The notes: generated by a model from the sequence alone, not told the origin. Shown: positions 9,691-21,001, numbered from the stretch's first letter. The stretch is 64,000 bases of DNA from Paludibacter sp. (GCA_028690665.1 JAQVAV010000001.1:248001-312000), one strand, 5' to 3'. Translations and numbers: made by a program.

Positions 9691-11160
9691 ATGAAAACAT
9701 TCAATAAAATATTAGTAGCGGTAATACTTTCGGTTCCGACATTCTTTACTTCGTGTACCGAAGATATGATGGAGACAAGCAAAGGCGACAATGCTCTTGT
9801 TCTGTCAACCAATACAGACGACAGTGTCAGCCTTGATGTAGCATCTCCGACTGCTACCGCTATAAAATTCAGCTGGACTTCGGGTTCCAATCAAGGAACA
9901 AACGCAGCAATCACCTATGAATTTCAGTTAGGAAAAGTAGGCGATAACTTTTCAAATGCGATCGATACTGTTTTTGATAAAGGTTCTGTCAGCATTGAAT
10001 ATACAAACGAAGATTTCAACAATATTCTGTTGAATCATTTTGGAGTGGCTGTCGGTTCGAAAGCGGAACTGGAAGCCCGGATTATTGCCATTATTCATGC
10101 AAACGGAATTGAGCCGGACACATCGGCTGTCATAAACATGAGCGTTACTTCGTACAAACCAATATCAAAAACACTGTATATTATTGGTAGCGCGGCACCT
10201 AATGGCTGGAGTGCTGACAACGCGACAAAAATGAATTCTGTTTCAGGCGCAGCCGGGAGTTTTACATGGCAGGGACATCTCAGTGCCGGTGAACTGAAAT
10301 TTATTACAACTTTAGGTTCATTTGTACCATCATACAATAAAGGAGCTGATAACACATCTCTTTATTTCCGCGAATCGGATTCCGATCCTGATAATAAATT
10401 CACTATTTCAAGTTCAGGTATTTACAAAATAACGCTGAACATTATTACTCTTGCTATCAGTATAGATGTACTTGATGCTCCGGAGTATAGTCAACTCTGG
10501 TTCGTCGGAGGGTTTAGCGGCTGGAACTTTGTTGAAATGCGCAACGACTTATTGGATCCGTATGTTTTCCACTACAATGCAGAATTAAGTTCAACAAGCA
10601 GTTCTGATGAATTCAAAATAGCCACGGCACAAAGTTTCGATGACAATGTGATATATTTCCATCCGGCTGTTGATCAGCAGGGAACAGGAACGGATCTTAC
10701 CGTAGCAAAATGGTCTGCTGCCGAAAATGCAGATGATTATAAATGGAAAATAAATACCGGCGTATATAAAATTACATTTGATTTACAGAATATGAAAATC
10801 GACATTGTGCCTTTCACACCTTATTCATCAATGTATATGATTGGTTCGGCTACGTCGGTAGGTTGGGACATTGGTAATGCCCTGGCAATGACTGCCGTTA
10901 CAGGAAATCCTTATAAATTTACATGGACAGGAAGTCTGAGTACCGGTGAACTGAAATTCAGCTGTGACAAACAAAGCGACTGGGGTGGAGACTGGTTCTT
11001 GGCAAGTTCCTCTGGCCTTGAGCCAAGTGGTTCGGAAGAACAAATGATCTTCAGTGCTGGTGGTGCCAACCCGGATAATAAATGGAACATAACCACAGCG
11101 GGAACTTATACCATAGAACTCGACCAGTTACAGGAACTCGTAACAATTACATTACAATAA
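9691..11160 (+). CDS. SusE/SusF-like outer membrane glycan-binding lipoprotein with three tandem binding domains
   Basis: Lipoprotein signal (FFTSCTED); N-terminal SusE-like domain; repeats KTLYIIGSAAPNGW, SQLWFVGGFSGW, SSMYMIGSATSVGW. Confidence 0.9.
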   Translation: MKTFNKILVAVILSVPTFFTSCTEDMMETSKGDNALVLSTNTDDSVSLDVASPTATAIKFSWTSGSNQGTNAAITYEFQLGKVGDNFSNAIDTVFDKGSVSIEYTNEDFNNILLNHFGVAVGSKAELEARIIAIIHANGIEPDTSAVINMSVTSYKPISKTLYIIGSAAPNGWSADNATKMNSVSGAAGSFTWQGHLSAGELKFITTLGSFVPSYNKGADNTSLYFRESDSDPDNKFTISSSGIYKITLNIITLAISIDVLDAPEYSQLWFVGGFSGWNFVEMRNDLLDPYVFHYNAELSSTSSSDEFKIATAQSFDDNVIYFHPAVDQQGTGTDLTVAKWSAAENADDYKWKINTGVYKITFDLQNMKIDIVPFTPYSSMYMIGSATSVGWDIGNALAMTAVTGNPYKFTWTGSLSTGELKFSCDKQSDWGGDWFLASSSGLEPSGSEEQMIFSAGGANPDNKWNITTAGTYTIELDQLQELVTITLQ

Positions 11161-11171
11161 AAAAGCATCTT

Positions 11172-12938
11172 ATGAAAAAAGTAATATATATATCAATAAC
11201 ACTGTCAGCGCTTATTTTAAGCGCTTGCGGTGATTACTACGACACTCAGAATAATCCGGTTACATACGGAGAAACTTATCTGGACATGAAATTATCTACA
11301 GATAAGGCTTCTTATGCGCCGGACGAAACGGTTACTTTCACACTGAAAAACCTTCCTTCCGGAGCCAAAGTACGTTATTTTTATCTTGACGAAGCAATTG
11401 ATTCGGCTTCGCTGACAGACAAAACATGGACATGGACTCCACCAGCAGAAGACTATAAGGGTTACATGGCGGCAGTGTATACAACAAACAATAGTACTGA
11501 GGAGCTTTACACTTCCATTGCGGTGGATGTGTCTTCCGACTGGACTAAATTTCCACGTTATGGTTTTCTGTCAGACTATAGTAAAATGTCACAGGTATTT
11601 ATCGACAACAATATTGAAAGATTGAACCGCTACCATATCAACGGTTTGCAGTTTTACGACTGGCTTTATGACCATCAGCGTCCGTTGGCCGGAACCGCCG
11701 AAAATCCGGCTTCTTCGTGGTTGGATATTTTTGACCGTACAAACTACCTGTCTACCGTTCAGGGATATATTGCAGCAGCACAAAGCAAAAACATAAAAAC
11801 CATGTTTTACAATTTGTGCTACGGAGCCTTGGATGATGCAGCTTCCGACGGTGTAGAAGATGCATGGTATGTGTATACAGATCAGCAACATGGAAACAAG
11901 GATTACCATGAACTTTCAAGCGGTCGTAGCAATATTTATATTGTAAATCCGGCCAATACTGATTGGCAGCAATATCTTGTTAAACGTAACAACGATGTTT
12001 ACAGTGTCTTTGGTTTTGATGGCTATCACATCGACCAACTCGGTTACCGTGGAGACCGTTACGATTACGATGGAAACTCTATTAATATGACGGCAGGATA
12101 CGGATCATTTATTAATGCCATGAAAACAGCAGAACCAAACAAAAATCTGGTATTTAATGCTGTCGGTGGATATGGTCAGTCGGACATTGCTAATGCAGAT
12201 GTGGATTTTCTGTATGCCGAAGTTTGGGGTGCCCGTAGTGGAGATGAACCTGAAAATTCGTATGCAGATTTAATCTCACTTATGCGCGACAATGTTGCTC
12301 AAAGTAATTCTGAGAAAAACATAGTATTGGCAGCCTACATGGATTATGATATTTCAACAACATCGGGCTATGTCAACAAACCCGGAATATTATTGGCAGA
12401 TGCTTCTATTTTTGCCTGGGGTGGAGCTCACCTCGAGTTAGGAGAACATTACCTGACCAATGAATATTTTCCGAATGACAATTTACAAATGAAATCGGAT
12501 TTGGGACAGGCTTTGGTAAATTATTACGACTTTTTGGTGGCATACGAAAATCTGCTTCGCGATGGAGGAGAATTTCAGGCAGCGGATGTAACGTTTCTGA
12601 ACGAAAGCATAACAGCCGCCCGTTGGCCGGCAGATAAAGGACAGGTAGCTACAATCGGCAAAAAAGTAAACGGAAAGGATGTGATTCATCTGATTAATTT
12701 TACTGATGCCAACTCTATGCAGTGGAGAGATTCGAAAGGGACTCAGGCTGAGCCAACATTGATTACGGCGCCTTCTGTAAGCATCCCGGTTTCCGGAACG
12801 GTTTCAAAAGTTTGGTTTGCTTCTCCAGATATTAATAATGGCTTAGCTAACAACCTGCCGTTTACCCAAAGTGGAGATCAGGTTACCGTCACACTTCCAT
12901 CTCTTAAATACTGGGATATGATTGTAGTGGAATACTAA
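11172..12938 (+). CDS. GH66-family dextranase-like lipoprotein
   Basis: Start refined from track 11082 to the in-frame ATG at 11172 (MKKVIYISITLSALILSACGDYYD); FPRYGFLSDYSK, INGLQFYDWLYDHQRPL, FGFDGYHIDQLGYRGDRYDYDG are GH66-like strings. Confidence 0.85.
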   Translation: MKKVIYISITLSALILSACGDYYDTQNNPVTYGETYLDMKLSTDKASYAPDETVTFTLKNLPSGAKVRYFYLDEAIDSASLTDKTWTWTPPAEDYKGYMAAVYTTNNSTEELYTSIAVDVSSDWTKFPRYGFLSDYSKMSQVFIDNNIERLNRYHINGLQFYDWLYDHQRPLAGTAENPASSWLDIFDRTNYLSTVQGYIAAAQSKNIKTMFYNLCYGALDDAASDGVEDAWYVYTDQQHGNKDYHELSSGRSNIYIVNPANTDWQQYLVKRNNDVYSVFGFDGYHIDQLGYRGDRYDYDGNSINMTAGYGSFINAMKTAEPNKNLVFNAVGGYGQSDIANADVDFLYAEVWGARSGDEPENSYADLISLMRDNVAQSNSEKNIVLAAYMDYDISTTSGYVNKPGILLADASIFAWGGAHLELGEHYLTNEYFPNDNLQMKSDLGQALVNYYDFLVAYENLLRDGGEFQAADVTFLNESITAARWPADKGQVATIGKKVNGKDVIHLINFTDANSMQWRDSKGTQAEPTLITAPSVSIPVSGTVSKVWFASPDINNGLANNLPFTQSGDQVTVTLPSLKYWDMIVVEY

Positions 12939-12970
12939 TTGAAATAAAAAACATAATGATAATTTTCTGC

Positions 12971-13000
12971 AGAGGCTGTTTTTCGACAGCCTCTTTTTTG
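12971..13000 (+). terminator. Rho-independent terminator-like hairpin
   Basis: AGAGGCTGT/ACAGCCTCT stem followed by TTTTTT. Confidence 0.85.
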
Positions 13001-13115
13001 TGCGCAAATATCCGGTTTGTATCAAAACTACACGCTTATGTAACATTTCTTATACCCACAAATAAATAGTTGAAATATATTTGTATACCTCAAAATCTAT
13101 AAATACAAATGCGGC

Positions 13116-15761
13116 ATGAAAAAATTATTATTCACACTATTTTTCGGACTGTATGGTATCCCTGTCATTTTTGGACAAATAACCATTTATGATGGGGAAA
13201 CCGTGACTGCAGATTTTTGGGACATTGGAGGTGGTTTTGTAGATGGTGAATATACAGAGGGACCTAATGGAGCTGATTGTCATCAGGGGGAAGGTTGGAA
13301 ACTCTATGTTTCTGGTAAAATGGACATTCTTTCCGGAGATATTAACAATCCCGATTCTACAGGAGAAAACACAACGTCCAAAGTCATACGACTAATCAGA
13401 AATCCAAATGGTGAAGGCTGGGCTGGTGCGTATTGGGATATTTCTTCATACAATATAGATATAAGTACTAAAAATCATTTCAGCCTTTTGATAAAAAAAA
13501 CAATTGCAGGGAATGTAACCATGAAATTAGAAGGTGCGGGATCTCAAGAAGTCACAACTTATTATACTACCCCGAATGAATGGCAACAACTTGATTTTTA
13601 TTTTGACGCAACAAATTTTTCAGGGTCTCCAACTACACTTTTTGTTTTTCCTCATAATCAAACAGATCTGAGTGAAAATATTATTACTTATTTTGATGAA
13701 ATTTCTGTTTACGATGGAACAACTGCCAATGTTATTTTTGACGGTTCGGATGATAGTTCTTTAAATTTGCTTGATGGATATTGGTCTCCTAATGGAGATC
13801 TAAATAATTTAGAAACAGATTTATTTCCAAATCTCTATCAGGACAAAATAAACTCATCAAATCATGTAATACGATTTTTAAGAGCTATGGACGGTTATAA
13901 CTGGTGTGGCCTAGGAATTAATGATTTAGATATTGATCTGTCTGTCACTCCAGTTATTAGTCTTATGATAAACAAATCCATTGCAGGTACAGTTGGGCTG
14001 GAACTCGATGGAGCCGGCACAAAAGAATTATTTGCCGAATACACAACTCCTGGTCAATGGCAAAGACTTACCTTTAAATTCAAAAGTAGTGATTTTACCG
14101 GGAATCCTACAACTATGATTATTCACCCTCATTACGAAGAAACAGACCAGACAAACCTTAACTATCACACTCCAATATATATCGACAATATTTTATTAAG
14201 AGATACAGTTACATTCCCTACAGACTATTTCAGATCTGTATCGTCAGGAAACTGGAACAGTACTTCAACATGGGAATCATCGTATAACAATCAGGATTGG
14301 ATTGAATCTGAAACAGTTCCGAACAATCAGGCTACCGAAATTCACATAAGTACAGGCAATCTTGTAACAATACCTTCAAATTGTACTGCCTCTGAATTAT
14401 ATATTGATGCAGGGGGCAAACTTACTGTCAACGAAACCGAAAGCCTCAGTTGTGACTCATTATATATTTTAAGTGATGCAACATCAGGAACAGCAACTTT
14501 TATCAATAACGGGACAGCCAATATAAATTCTGCTAAAGTGAATCAATACCTGACTTATCGTTCGTGGTATATGTCGTCGCCAGTAAGTGAATCATATGCA
14601 TTATCAGAAACTGACCTTATAAAATATTACGATGAAACTACCAATACATGGAAGTCAAGTTCAACATTAGAACCCGGTAAAGGATATATTGTGAATCCTA
14701 CCAACGATGGAGATGAAAGCCTTTCATTCTGCGGAACATTGAATGATGGCGATCAATCCATATCACTCACTTATACAAATGGTGTAAACAAAGCAGGTTT
14801 TAATCTAATTGGTAATCCGTATCCGTCGTATTTAAAATGGACAGATGTCTATAATGCGAATCAGTCCTTTTTATCTACCTCTACAATGTGGTATCGTACA
14901 AAATATAACGGCATCTATTATTTCTGGACTGTGAACGGAGCTAGCGGGGAGACTATCGGCGATGAGGCCAGTCAGTATATTCCGCCAATGCAGGCTTTCT
15001 GGGTAAGGGCTTCAGCTTCGGGAAATCTGACACTGACCAATACCATGAGAAGTCATGCTCCGTCAAGTAATTTTTTGCTGAAAGCTCCTCAACTCCAATC
15101 ATCGGGAAAAATTTCAGTGAGATTAGTAGTAAGCAATGGGACCAATTCAGATGAAGCACTTATTTATACAAATTCTCAAGCCTCAGATGGTTATGACATT
15201 TATGATTCTCCGAAAATGAGTAACGAAAACAGTAAAATACCTGAAATATATACCGAAGTGACCGGACAACATTTAGCCATTAATGGAATGCAACAAATAC
15301 CATTAGATCAAGACATTACACTTGGGCTAGTTGAAGGAGAATCCACTGAACTCACCGTAAAAGCCTCTGAGTTAAACAATATATCGGATGGATGTAAGGT
15401 CATTTTAAAAGACAAATTATTAGATATCGAAACAGAGCTGGCTGATACAAATACTACTTACGATTTTGTTCCGGTGACTGATGCTCCAGACCGGTTTAGC
15501 GTTATTTTCAAAACATCGGGAACTGTAACGAGAACAAAAACTTTGAATAACAAGATGTTTGCATTCAGTAATAAAGGACAAATAACAATTGTTGATAATA
15601 CGGATCTGGATATTACAGAATTCGAAATTTACAACGCGTTGGGAAGAAAAATCACCACACAAATAAAAACAGGGAATCAAATAACAGTTGATACTGTATT
15701 TCCGACCGGAATTTATTTTATTCACTACGGAAATAATGTATTGAAAGTTATCGTAAAATAA
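13116..15761 (+). CDS. T9SS-sorted secreted protein with two tandem beta-sandwich/CBM-like modules
   Basis: 881 aa, signal peptide, two related modules (IKKTIAGNVTMKLEGAG... and INKSIAGTVGLELDGAG...), C-terminal FEIYNALGRKITTQI...FPTGIYFIHYGNNVLKVIVK sorting domain. Confidence 0.8.
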   Translation: MKKLLFTLFFGLYGIPVIFGQITIYDGETVTADFWDIGGGFVDGEYTEGPNGADCHQGEGWKLYVSGKMDILSGDINNPDSTGENTTSKVIRLIRNPNGEGWAGAYWDISSYNIDISTKNHFSLLIKKTIAGNVTMKLEGAGSQEVTTYYTTPNEWQQLDFYFDATNFSGSPTTLFVFPHNQTDLSENIITYFDEISVYDGTTANVIFDGSDDSSLNLLDGYWSPNGDLNNLETDLFPNLYQDKINSSNHVIRFLRAMDGYNWCGLGINDLDIDLSVTPVISLMINKSIAGTVGLELDGAGTKELFAEYTTPGQWQRLTFKFKSSDFTGNPTTMIIHPHYEETDQTNLNYHTPIYIDNILLRDTVTFPTDYFRSVSSGNWNSTSTWESSYNNQDWIESETVPNNQATEIHISTGNLVTIPSNCTASELYIDAGGKLTVNETESLSCDSLYILSDATSGTATFINNGTANINSAKVNQYLTYRSWYMSSPVSESYALSETDLIKYYDETTNTWKSSSTLEPGKGYIVNPTNDGDESLSFCGTLNDGDQSISLTYTNGVNKAGFNLIGNPYPSYLKWTDVYNANQSFLSTSTMWYRTKYNGIYYFWTVNGASGETIGDEASQYIPPMQAFWVRASASGNLTLTNTMRSHAPSSNFLLKAPQLQSSGKISVRLVVSNGTNSDEALIYTNSQASDGYDIYDSPKMSNENSKIPEIYTEVTGQHLAINGMQQIPLDQDITLGLVEGESTELTVKASELNNISDGCKVILKDKLLDIETELADTNTTYDFVPVTDAPDRFSVIFKTSGTVTRTKTLNNKMFAFSNKGQITIVDNTDLDITEFEIYNALGRKITTQIKTGNQITVDTVFPTGIYFIHYGNNVLKVIVK

Positions 15762-15777
15762 TTCACAAAAAGGAAAT

Positions 15778-15945
15778 ATGGAAATTCAACTAAAATCAAA
15801 AAAAACACGAAAGGAATACAATAAACCAACAATATATATGATTCAATTAGATAATCAGATTTCGCTGCAATTGGAGTCTGAACCTTCGATACCTCCCGAT
15901 GAAGTTTACAATACTCAACAAAAAGATCCATTCTATAATGCATAA
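15778..15945 (+). CDS. Small 55-aa protein (K-x-Y-x-K-P...DPFYNA type), not in ORF track
   Basis: My translation: MEIQLKSKKTRKEYNKPTIYMIQLDNQISLQLESEPSIPPDEVYNTQQKDPFYNA*, starting 16 nt after the upstream stop, with AGGAAAT upstream of ATG. Confidence 0.65.
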   Translation: MEIQLKSKKTRKEYNKPTIYMIQLDNQISLQLESEPSIPPDEVYNTQQKDPFYNA

Positions 15946-16180
15946 ATATAAAATATTTAACCCAATCAACATACTATAAAATTAAAATTCATGCATTTTT
16001 CATAGATACTCTCAGACAATATCAAACCAGAAGATAAACTAAAGTTATTCTATCTCAAACTTTTTCCAGGATAATATAATTCAGTACATTCCAATTTAAT
16101 TGAACATATAAAATAGTAGCCATAAAAAATCAACACTTTAGAATAAATTAAACAAGTATGAATCACAAATCTAATACATT

Positions 16181-17638
16181 ATGAAATATATTTCTACAAA
16201 AAAGCTTATTTCATTAATTCTATGTTTTTATATCATTACTACCCCTTTATTGGCAACACTCATTGATAATAGCTCAAACGAATTTAAGACAAATTCAATT
16301 GATTTACAATACAATATCGGAAGTTGGGAGGTAAATCAGGATGGATTGAATTGCTATATGGGAAGTTTGGGAGATGGTTTTCTGTTTTCAAATACAACGG
16401 CTCAAAATTTTATATTTGAAACTGATGTTGTATTTCATAGTACGAGCGAATCTGTAGCTTCATTGTTATTTGGCTCAAACAATGATCTTAATCAAAAGAA
16501 TATGTATGTAGCCAATATTAATCCCAATAATGGCGTAACTCGTCTGTTTAAGTTTCAATATAATTCAGTTGAGACACAGGCTTTTGATTTGGTGAGTAAA
16601 AAAAGTGTTGCACAAACAAATAACAACTCTTACCATTTGAGTGTGACAGTTATCGGCAAACATATTGTATTTAGGGTAAACGGAGAAGTAGTAGCCAATA
16701 CAGCCGACTATACAAGTACGGACATTTACGGACAAAATGACGCTTTTATAGGCAATTATCTTGGACTATTGTCGTGGAATGCCAACTGCACCCATCAAAA
16801 TTTATATGATGGCAGACCCTGAAAGAAGGAGGATGGAGTTATATTAGACTGGACAGAAGATTCTTTTTACAATGGTGTTTTTAGAGATCAAAAGTTTTTC
16901 GTTTCCAAAACAAGTGGCTTATGGTAATTGCAGGAGGCCCGTTAAGGATATATTCATCCGACAATTTACTCGACATCCTCTTATTCGAACATAGATGCCG
17001 AATGTCCTAACCTTGTGCGTTTACCGGTTATTGATAACGGACAGATTGTAGAATACAAATGGCTTCTAAGTCGTACCGGACGAATTTATAAAGCAGGTGA
17101 TTTTCTGCAACAAGATGGAAAATGGCAATTTGGTCCTGATTCCGAATACGAATCTGATAATGGCATAATGAACTTTGGAAAAGATGCTTATGCTCTGCAA
17201 ACTTATTATTAGGGCGAATTCGGCGAAGATCAATCAAGAATAATAGCTATTAGCTGGCTGAATAGCTGGGATTATTCCTCTCATGACGATCAGCCTTTTG
17301 GAAATGACATATATAATGGAAGTTTCACCGCCAATGTAGAAATTTATCCCCTGACAAGTATTTGGAACGAAAATAACACAACAGGAATAATCAATCATTA
17401 CGTTCAATTCGGGACAATTTTATTAACAAAAGAGAATAACGAAAATTATATAATCAAAGGAGTCGAGGAAGAAATTGCACAACTTCTTAATATTTCCGGA
17501 CAAATCATGAAAACGATTCCCATTGAAAATTATCAAACTACAATAAATCTTTCGGGGATAAAACAAAATATAATTTTAGTTCTTGTTATTACTAAAAATG
17601 AAACTGATGAAACTGAGACATTTAAAATATCAATATAG
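16181..17638 (+). pseudogene. Decayed GH32 levanase-like gene with N-terminal concanavalin-like domain and T9SS-like tail
   Basis: Intact signal and N-terminal domain to TGA at 16820; then VFRDQKFF / frameshift NKWLMVIAGGPLRIYSSDNL / frameshift back SSYSNIDAECPNLVRLPV...SDNGIMNFGKDAYALQTYY, TAG at 17210, then GEFGEDQSRIIAISWLNSWDYS...FKISI to 17638. Confidence 0.85.
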
Positions 17639-17842
17639 AACCTTATTAAACAATAAGTTAACATATTTGTTTTTAATAAAGAATCTTTATCAAAAATTAA
17701 GATGATGTATCAAAAATACTTGAATTTGAAACAAATATTATATAAATTGATGTAATACAACCATAATTTTGTATCAATAAATTGTGTAGCTACAATAATA
17801 TATTTAATCAACAAATCATTAACCATACATTAATCTAATATT

Positions 17843-20800
17843 ATGTATTGTCTAAAAAATCTCAATCATTTCAAAAGGCTTATACTGTCTTTACTAATAG
17901 CAGCAGCAAGTTCTTTTATTAATGCACAAACAAATAACATTTCAGGGTTAGTTACGGCAACTGAAGATGGGTTACCTCTTATTGGTGTTTCAATACAAAT
18001 TAAAGGAACAACATCGGGTACAATCACTGATATTGACGGGAAATACAACATCAAAGCAAACAGTGGTCAGACACTCGTTTTTTCGATGGTAGGCATGAAA
18101 ACCGAAGAAATTCAGGTAAAAAGCAAAACCGTCATCAATGTTACATTGGACCCCGATTCAAAAATGCTCGATCAGGTAATTGTTACCGGATATACCAGTC
18201 AGAAAAAAGCGGATCTCACAGGAGCAGTTTCGGTGGTAAAAGTAGACGAAATGATGAAATCTGCCGAAAACAATCCGATGAAAGCCTTACAGGGCAGGGT
18301 TGCCGGAATGACAGTAAGTGCCGATGGAAATCCGAGTGGTTCAGCAACTATCCGCCTGCGGGGTATCGGTACGCTGAACAACAACGACCCGCTGTTTATT
18401 ATCGATGGCATGCCTTCGAAAGCCGGAATGCACGAACTTAATTCGAACGACATTGAGAGCATTCAGGTACTGAAAGATGCTTCCGCTGCGAGTATTTACG
18501 GCTCACGTGCTGCCAATGGCGTAATCATCATTACCACCAAACAAGGGAAGCAGGGAAAAGTAAAAGTTAATTTCGACTCGTACCTTACTGCCTCATTTTA
18601 CACCCATCATTTGCAGACTCTCAACTCGAAAGAGTACGGACAAGCACTTTGGCAGGCAAACATAAACAGCGGTACCGACCCCAACAGCAATAATATCGGA
18701 TACAGTTATGACTGGAACTATGATGCGGATGGCAATGCTGTAATGAATAATCTCTATCTTCCCAAATATCTGGACAATGCAGGGACAATGTATTCGAGCG
18801 ATACTGACTGGTTCAATGAAGTTTCACGAACCGGTATCATTCAGTCTTACAATATGTCTGTGAGCAATGGTACCGACAAGGGAAACTATTATTTTTCATT
18901 GGGTTATTTTGATAATGAAGGAATCATAAAATATTCCAATTTCGACCGTATTTCGGCTCGTATTAACACCGACTACAAACTGCTTGGCGGTATGCTAACC
19001 ATTGGCGAAAATTTTACGCTGAACCACACTTCTGAAGTTCAGGCTCCGGGCGACGTATTGGATTTATCGTTGAAAGCCCTGCCGATGGTACCGGTACATA
19101 CCATCGACGGCGAAGGTTGGGGTGGTCCTACCAATGGAATGAACGACAGACAGAATCCTGTTAGGCTTATTACCTATAATAAAGACAATGCTTACAGTTA
19201 CTGGCGTACTTTTGGTAATGCTTTTGCCGATTTACAACCTTTGAAAAATTTACATTTCCGTACAAGTTTCGGAATTGATTATGGAAACTATTTTAAACGA
19301 TATATGGATAAAACCTATACATCCGGTTTCTTGAGCAATACAACAAGTGCTGTCAACTTAGAACAAAGCCATTCGATGAAATGGAATTGGGCAAATACCG
19401 TTACCTATAAAAAAACGATAGAAAAACACGATTTCGATTTGTTGGGAGGGATGGAAATGTTCCGTCAATCAGACATCAGTTTCAACGCCTACACTTCGGG
19501 GGTGAATGCCTTTGTGATAGAAACTCCTGAATATATGTGGCCAGGTGTAAGTACCGGGAAAGCGCAGGTAGGCGGAGGAGAAACAGGTTATTCGCTGCTG
19601 TCTTATTTCGGCAAAGCAAACTACGTTTATGACAACCGTTATTTGGCATCCGCTACTATTCGCCACGACGGCTCATCCCGTTTTGGAAAAAACAACCGAT
19701 GGGGTACTTTTCCCGCATTTTCGCTCGGATGGCGTATTTCCGAAGAAGCTTTTATGGAAAACACAAAAGGTTTTCTTTCCGATTTAAAACTACGCGCAGG
19801 CTGGGGACAAACAGGTAATCAGGAGATTGACAACTATGCTACTTACACTATTTTTGTTCCCGATTACGGCGTAGCCGATCCTACATGGGCGATTGTCAAC
19901 GGAACAGCTTACGATATTAACGGAAGCGGTTCGGGAACATTGCAGGCAGGATTCCGCAAAATTCAATCGGGTAACGACGACTTGAAATGGGAAACAACCA
20001 TCCAAACCAATGTCGGTCTTGATTTCGCATTTTTCAACAACACGCTTTACGGTTCGGCGGAATATTACATCAAGGATACGAAGGATATTCTTATCAAGCC
20101 TGCCTATCTTGGTGCCGTAGGTGAAGGAGGAGATCGTTGGGCAAATGGAGCTTCAATGGAAAACCGAGGTTTCGAAGTCCTTGCCGGATGCCGCAATAAA
20201 ACAAGTTTTGGTCTAAATTATGATATCGCTGCCAATATATCCGGATTCAGGAATAAAATTACCTACCTGCCTGAAGAGGTTGAAAATTCCTATGGAGGAC
20301 GCGCTGGTGATAATATACTCGGACACCCTTATGGCTCTTTTTACGGCTATGTAGCCGATGGAATTTTCAAAACTCAGGAAGAAGTGGATAATCATGTAAC
20401 TCAGGAAGGCAAAGCAGTTGGTCGTATCCGTTACAAGAACGTGTATGAAGAAGATGGAAAAAATGAAATAAATTCGATGGATCAGACATGGATCGGGAAT
20501 CCCTATCCCGATTTTTCTTACGGACTCAATATCAATTTAGAATATAAAAATTTTGATTTAAGTATTTTCTTTCAAGGGGTACAAGGCGTTGATATTGTCA
20601 ACAGTATAAAATATCAAACCGATTTCTGGAGTGTGGACGATGTCAATTCTAACAAAGGACAACGGGTATTAAATGCGTTCCACCCTGTAACAAATCCTGA
20701 TTCAGATATTCCGATGTTGCAAAGTACAAATACGAACAACGAAGGACGGTTTTCAACCTATTATGTAGAAGACGGTTCGTATATGAAACTACGGAATGTT

Positions 20801-20989
20801 CAGTTGGGTTATACGCTACCGTCAGATTTTACAACTAAAATTAAGATAGACAGGCTCCGTTTTTACATCAGCGGACAAAACTTGCTCACAATTCATTCAA
20901 AAGACTATACGGGTGTTGACCCGGAAAATTCAGGATTTGGTTATCCGATACCCACTACTTGTACATTTGGTTTCAATTTAACTTTCTAA
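17843..20989 (+). CDS. SusC/RagA-family TonB-linked outer membrane protein
   Basis: 1048 aa; ISGLVTATEDGLPLIGVSIQIKGTTSGTITDIDGKY; LDQVIVTGYTSQKKADLTGAV; barrel; followed by SusD. Confidence 0.97.
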   Translation: MYCLKNLNHFKRLILSLLIAAASSFINAQTNNISGLVTATEDGLPLIGVSIQIKGTTSGTITDIDGKYNIKANSGQTLVFSMVGMKTEEIQVKSKTVINVTLDPDSKMLDQVIVTGYTSQKKADLTGAVSVVKVDEMMKSAENNPMKALQGRVAGMTVSADGNPSGSATIRLRGIGTLNNNDPLFIIDGMPSKAGMHELNSNDIESIQVLKDASAASIYGSRAANGVIIITTKQGKQGKVKVNFDSYLTASFYTHHLQTLNSKEYGQALWQANINSGTDPNSNNIGYSYDWNYDADGNAVMNNLYLPKYLDNAGTMYSSDTDWFNEVSRTGIIQSYNMSVSNGTDKGNYYFSLGYFDNEGIIKYSNFDRISARINTDYKLLGGMLTIGENFTLNHTSEVQAPGDVLDLSLKALPMVPVHTIDGEGWGGPTNGMNDRQNPVRLITYNKDNAYSYWRTFGNAFADLQPLKNLHFRTSFGIDYGNYFKRYMDKTYTSGFLSNTTSAVNLEQSHSMKWNWANTVTYKKTIEKHDFDLLGGMEMFRQSDISFNAYTSGVNAFVIETPEYMWPGVSTGKAQVGGGETGYSLLSYFGKANYVYDNRYLASATIRHDGSSRFGKNNRWGTFPAFSLGWRISEEAFMENTKGFLSDLKLRAGWGQTGNQEIDNYATYTIFVPDYGVADPTWAIVNGTAYDINGSGSGTLQAGFRKIQSGNDDLKWETTIQTNVGLDFAFFNNTLYGSAEYYIKDTKDILIKPAYLGAVGEGGDRWANGASMENRGFEVLAGCRNKTSFGLNYDIAANISGFRNKITYLPEEVENSYGGRAGDNILGHPYGSFYGYVADGIFKTQEEVDNHVTQEGKAVGRIRYKNVYEEDGKNEINSMDQTWIGNPYPDFSYGLNINLEYKNFDLSIFFQGVQGVDIVNSIKYQTDFWSVDDVNSNKGQRVLNAFHPVTNPDSDIPMLQSTNTNNEGRFSTYYVEDGSYMKLRNVQLGYTLPSDFTTKIKIDRLRFYISGQNLLTIHSKDYTGVDPENSGFGYPIPTTCTFGFNLTF

Positions 20990-21001
20990 TATTTACATAC
21001 G

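Noticed and set aside
15725-15943. 72-aa minus-strand ORF
   Set aside because: Overlaps the plus-strand 55-aa ORF, which has a better start context and a family-like pattern
16820-16822. TGA as possible stop-codon recoding (readthrough/selenocysteine) in the GH32-like gene
   Set aside because: Downstream homology changes frame twice, carries another stop and lacks the catalytic start segment, so decay is simpler than recoding
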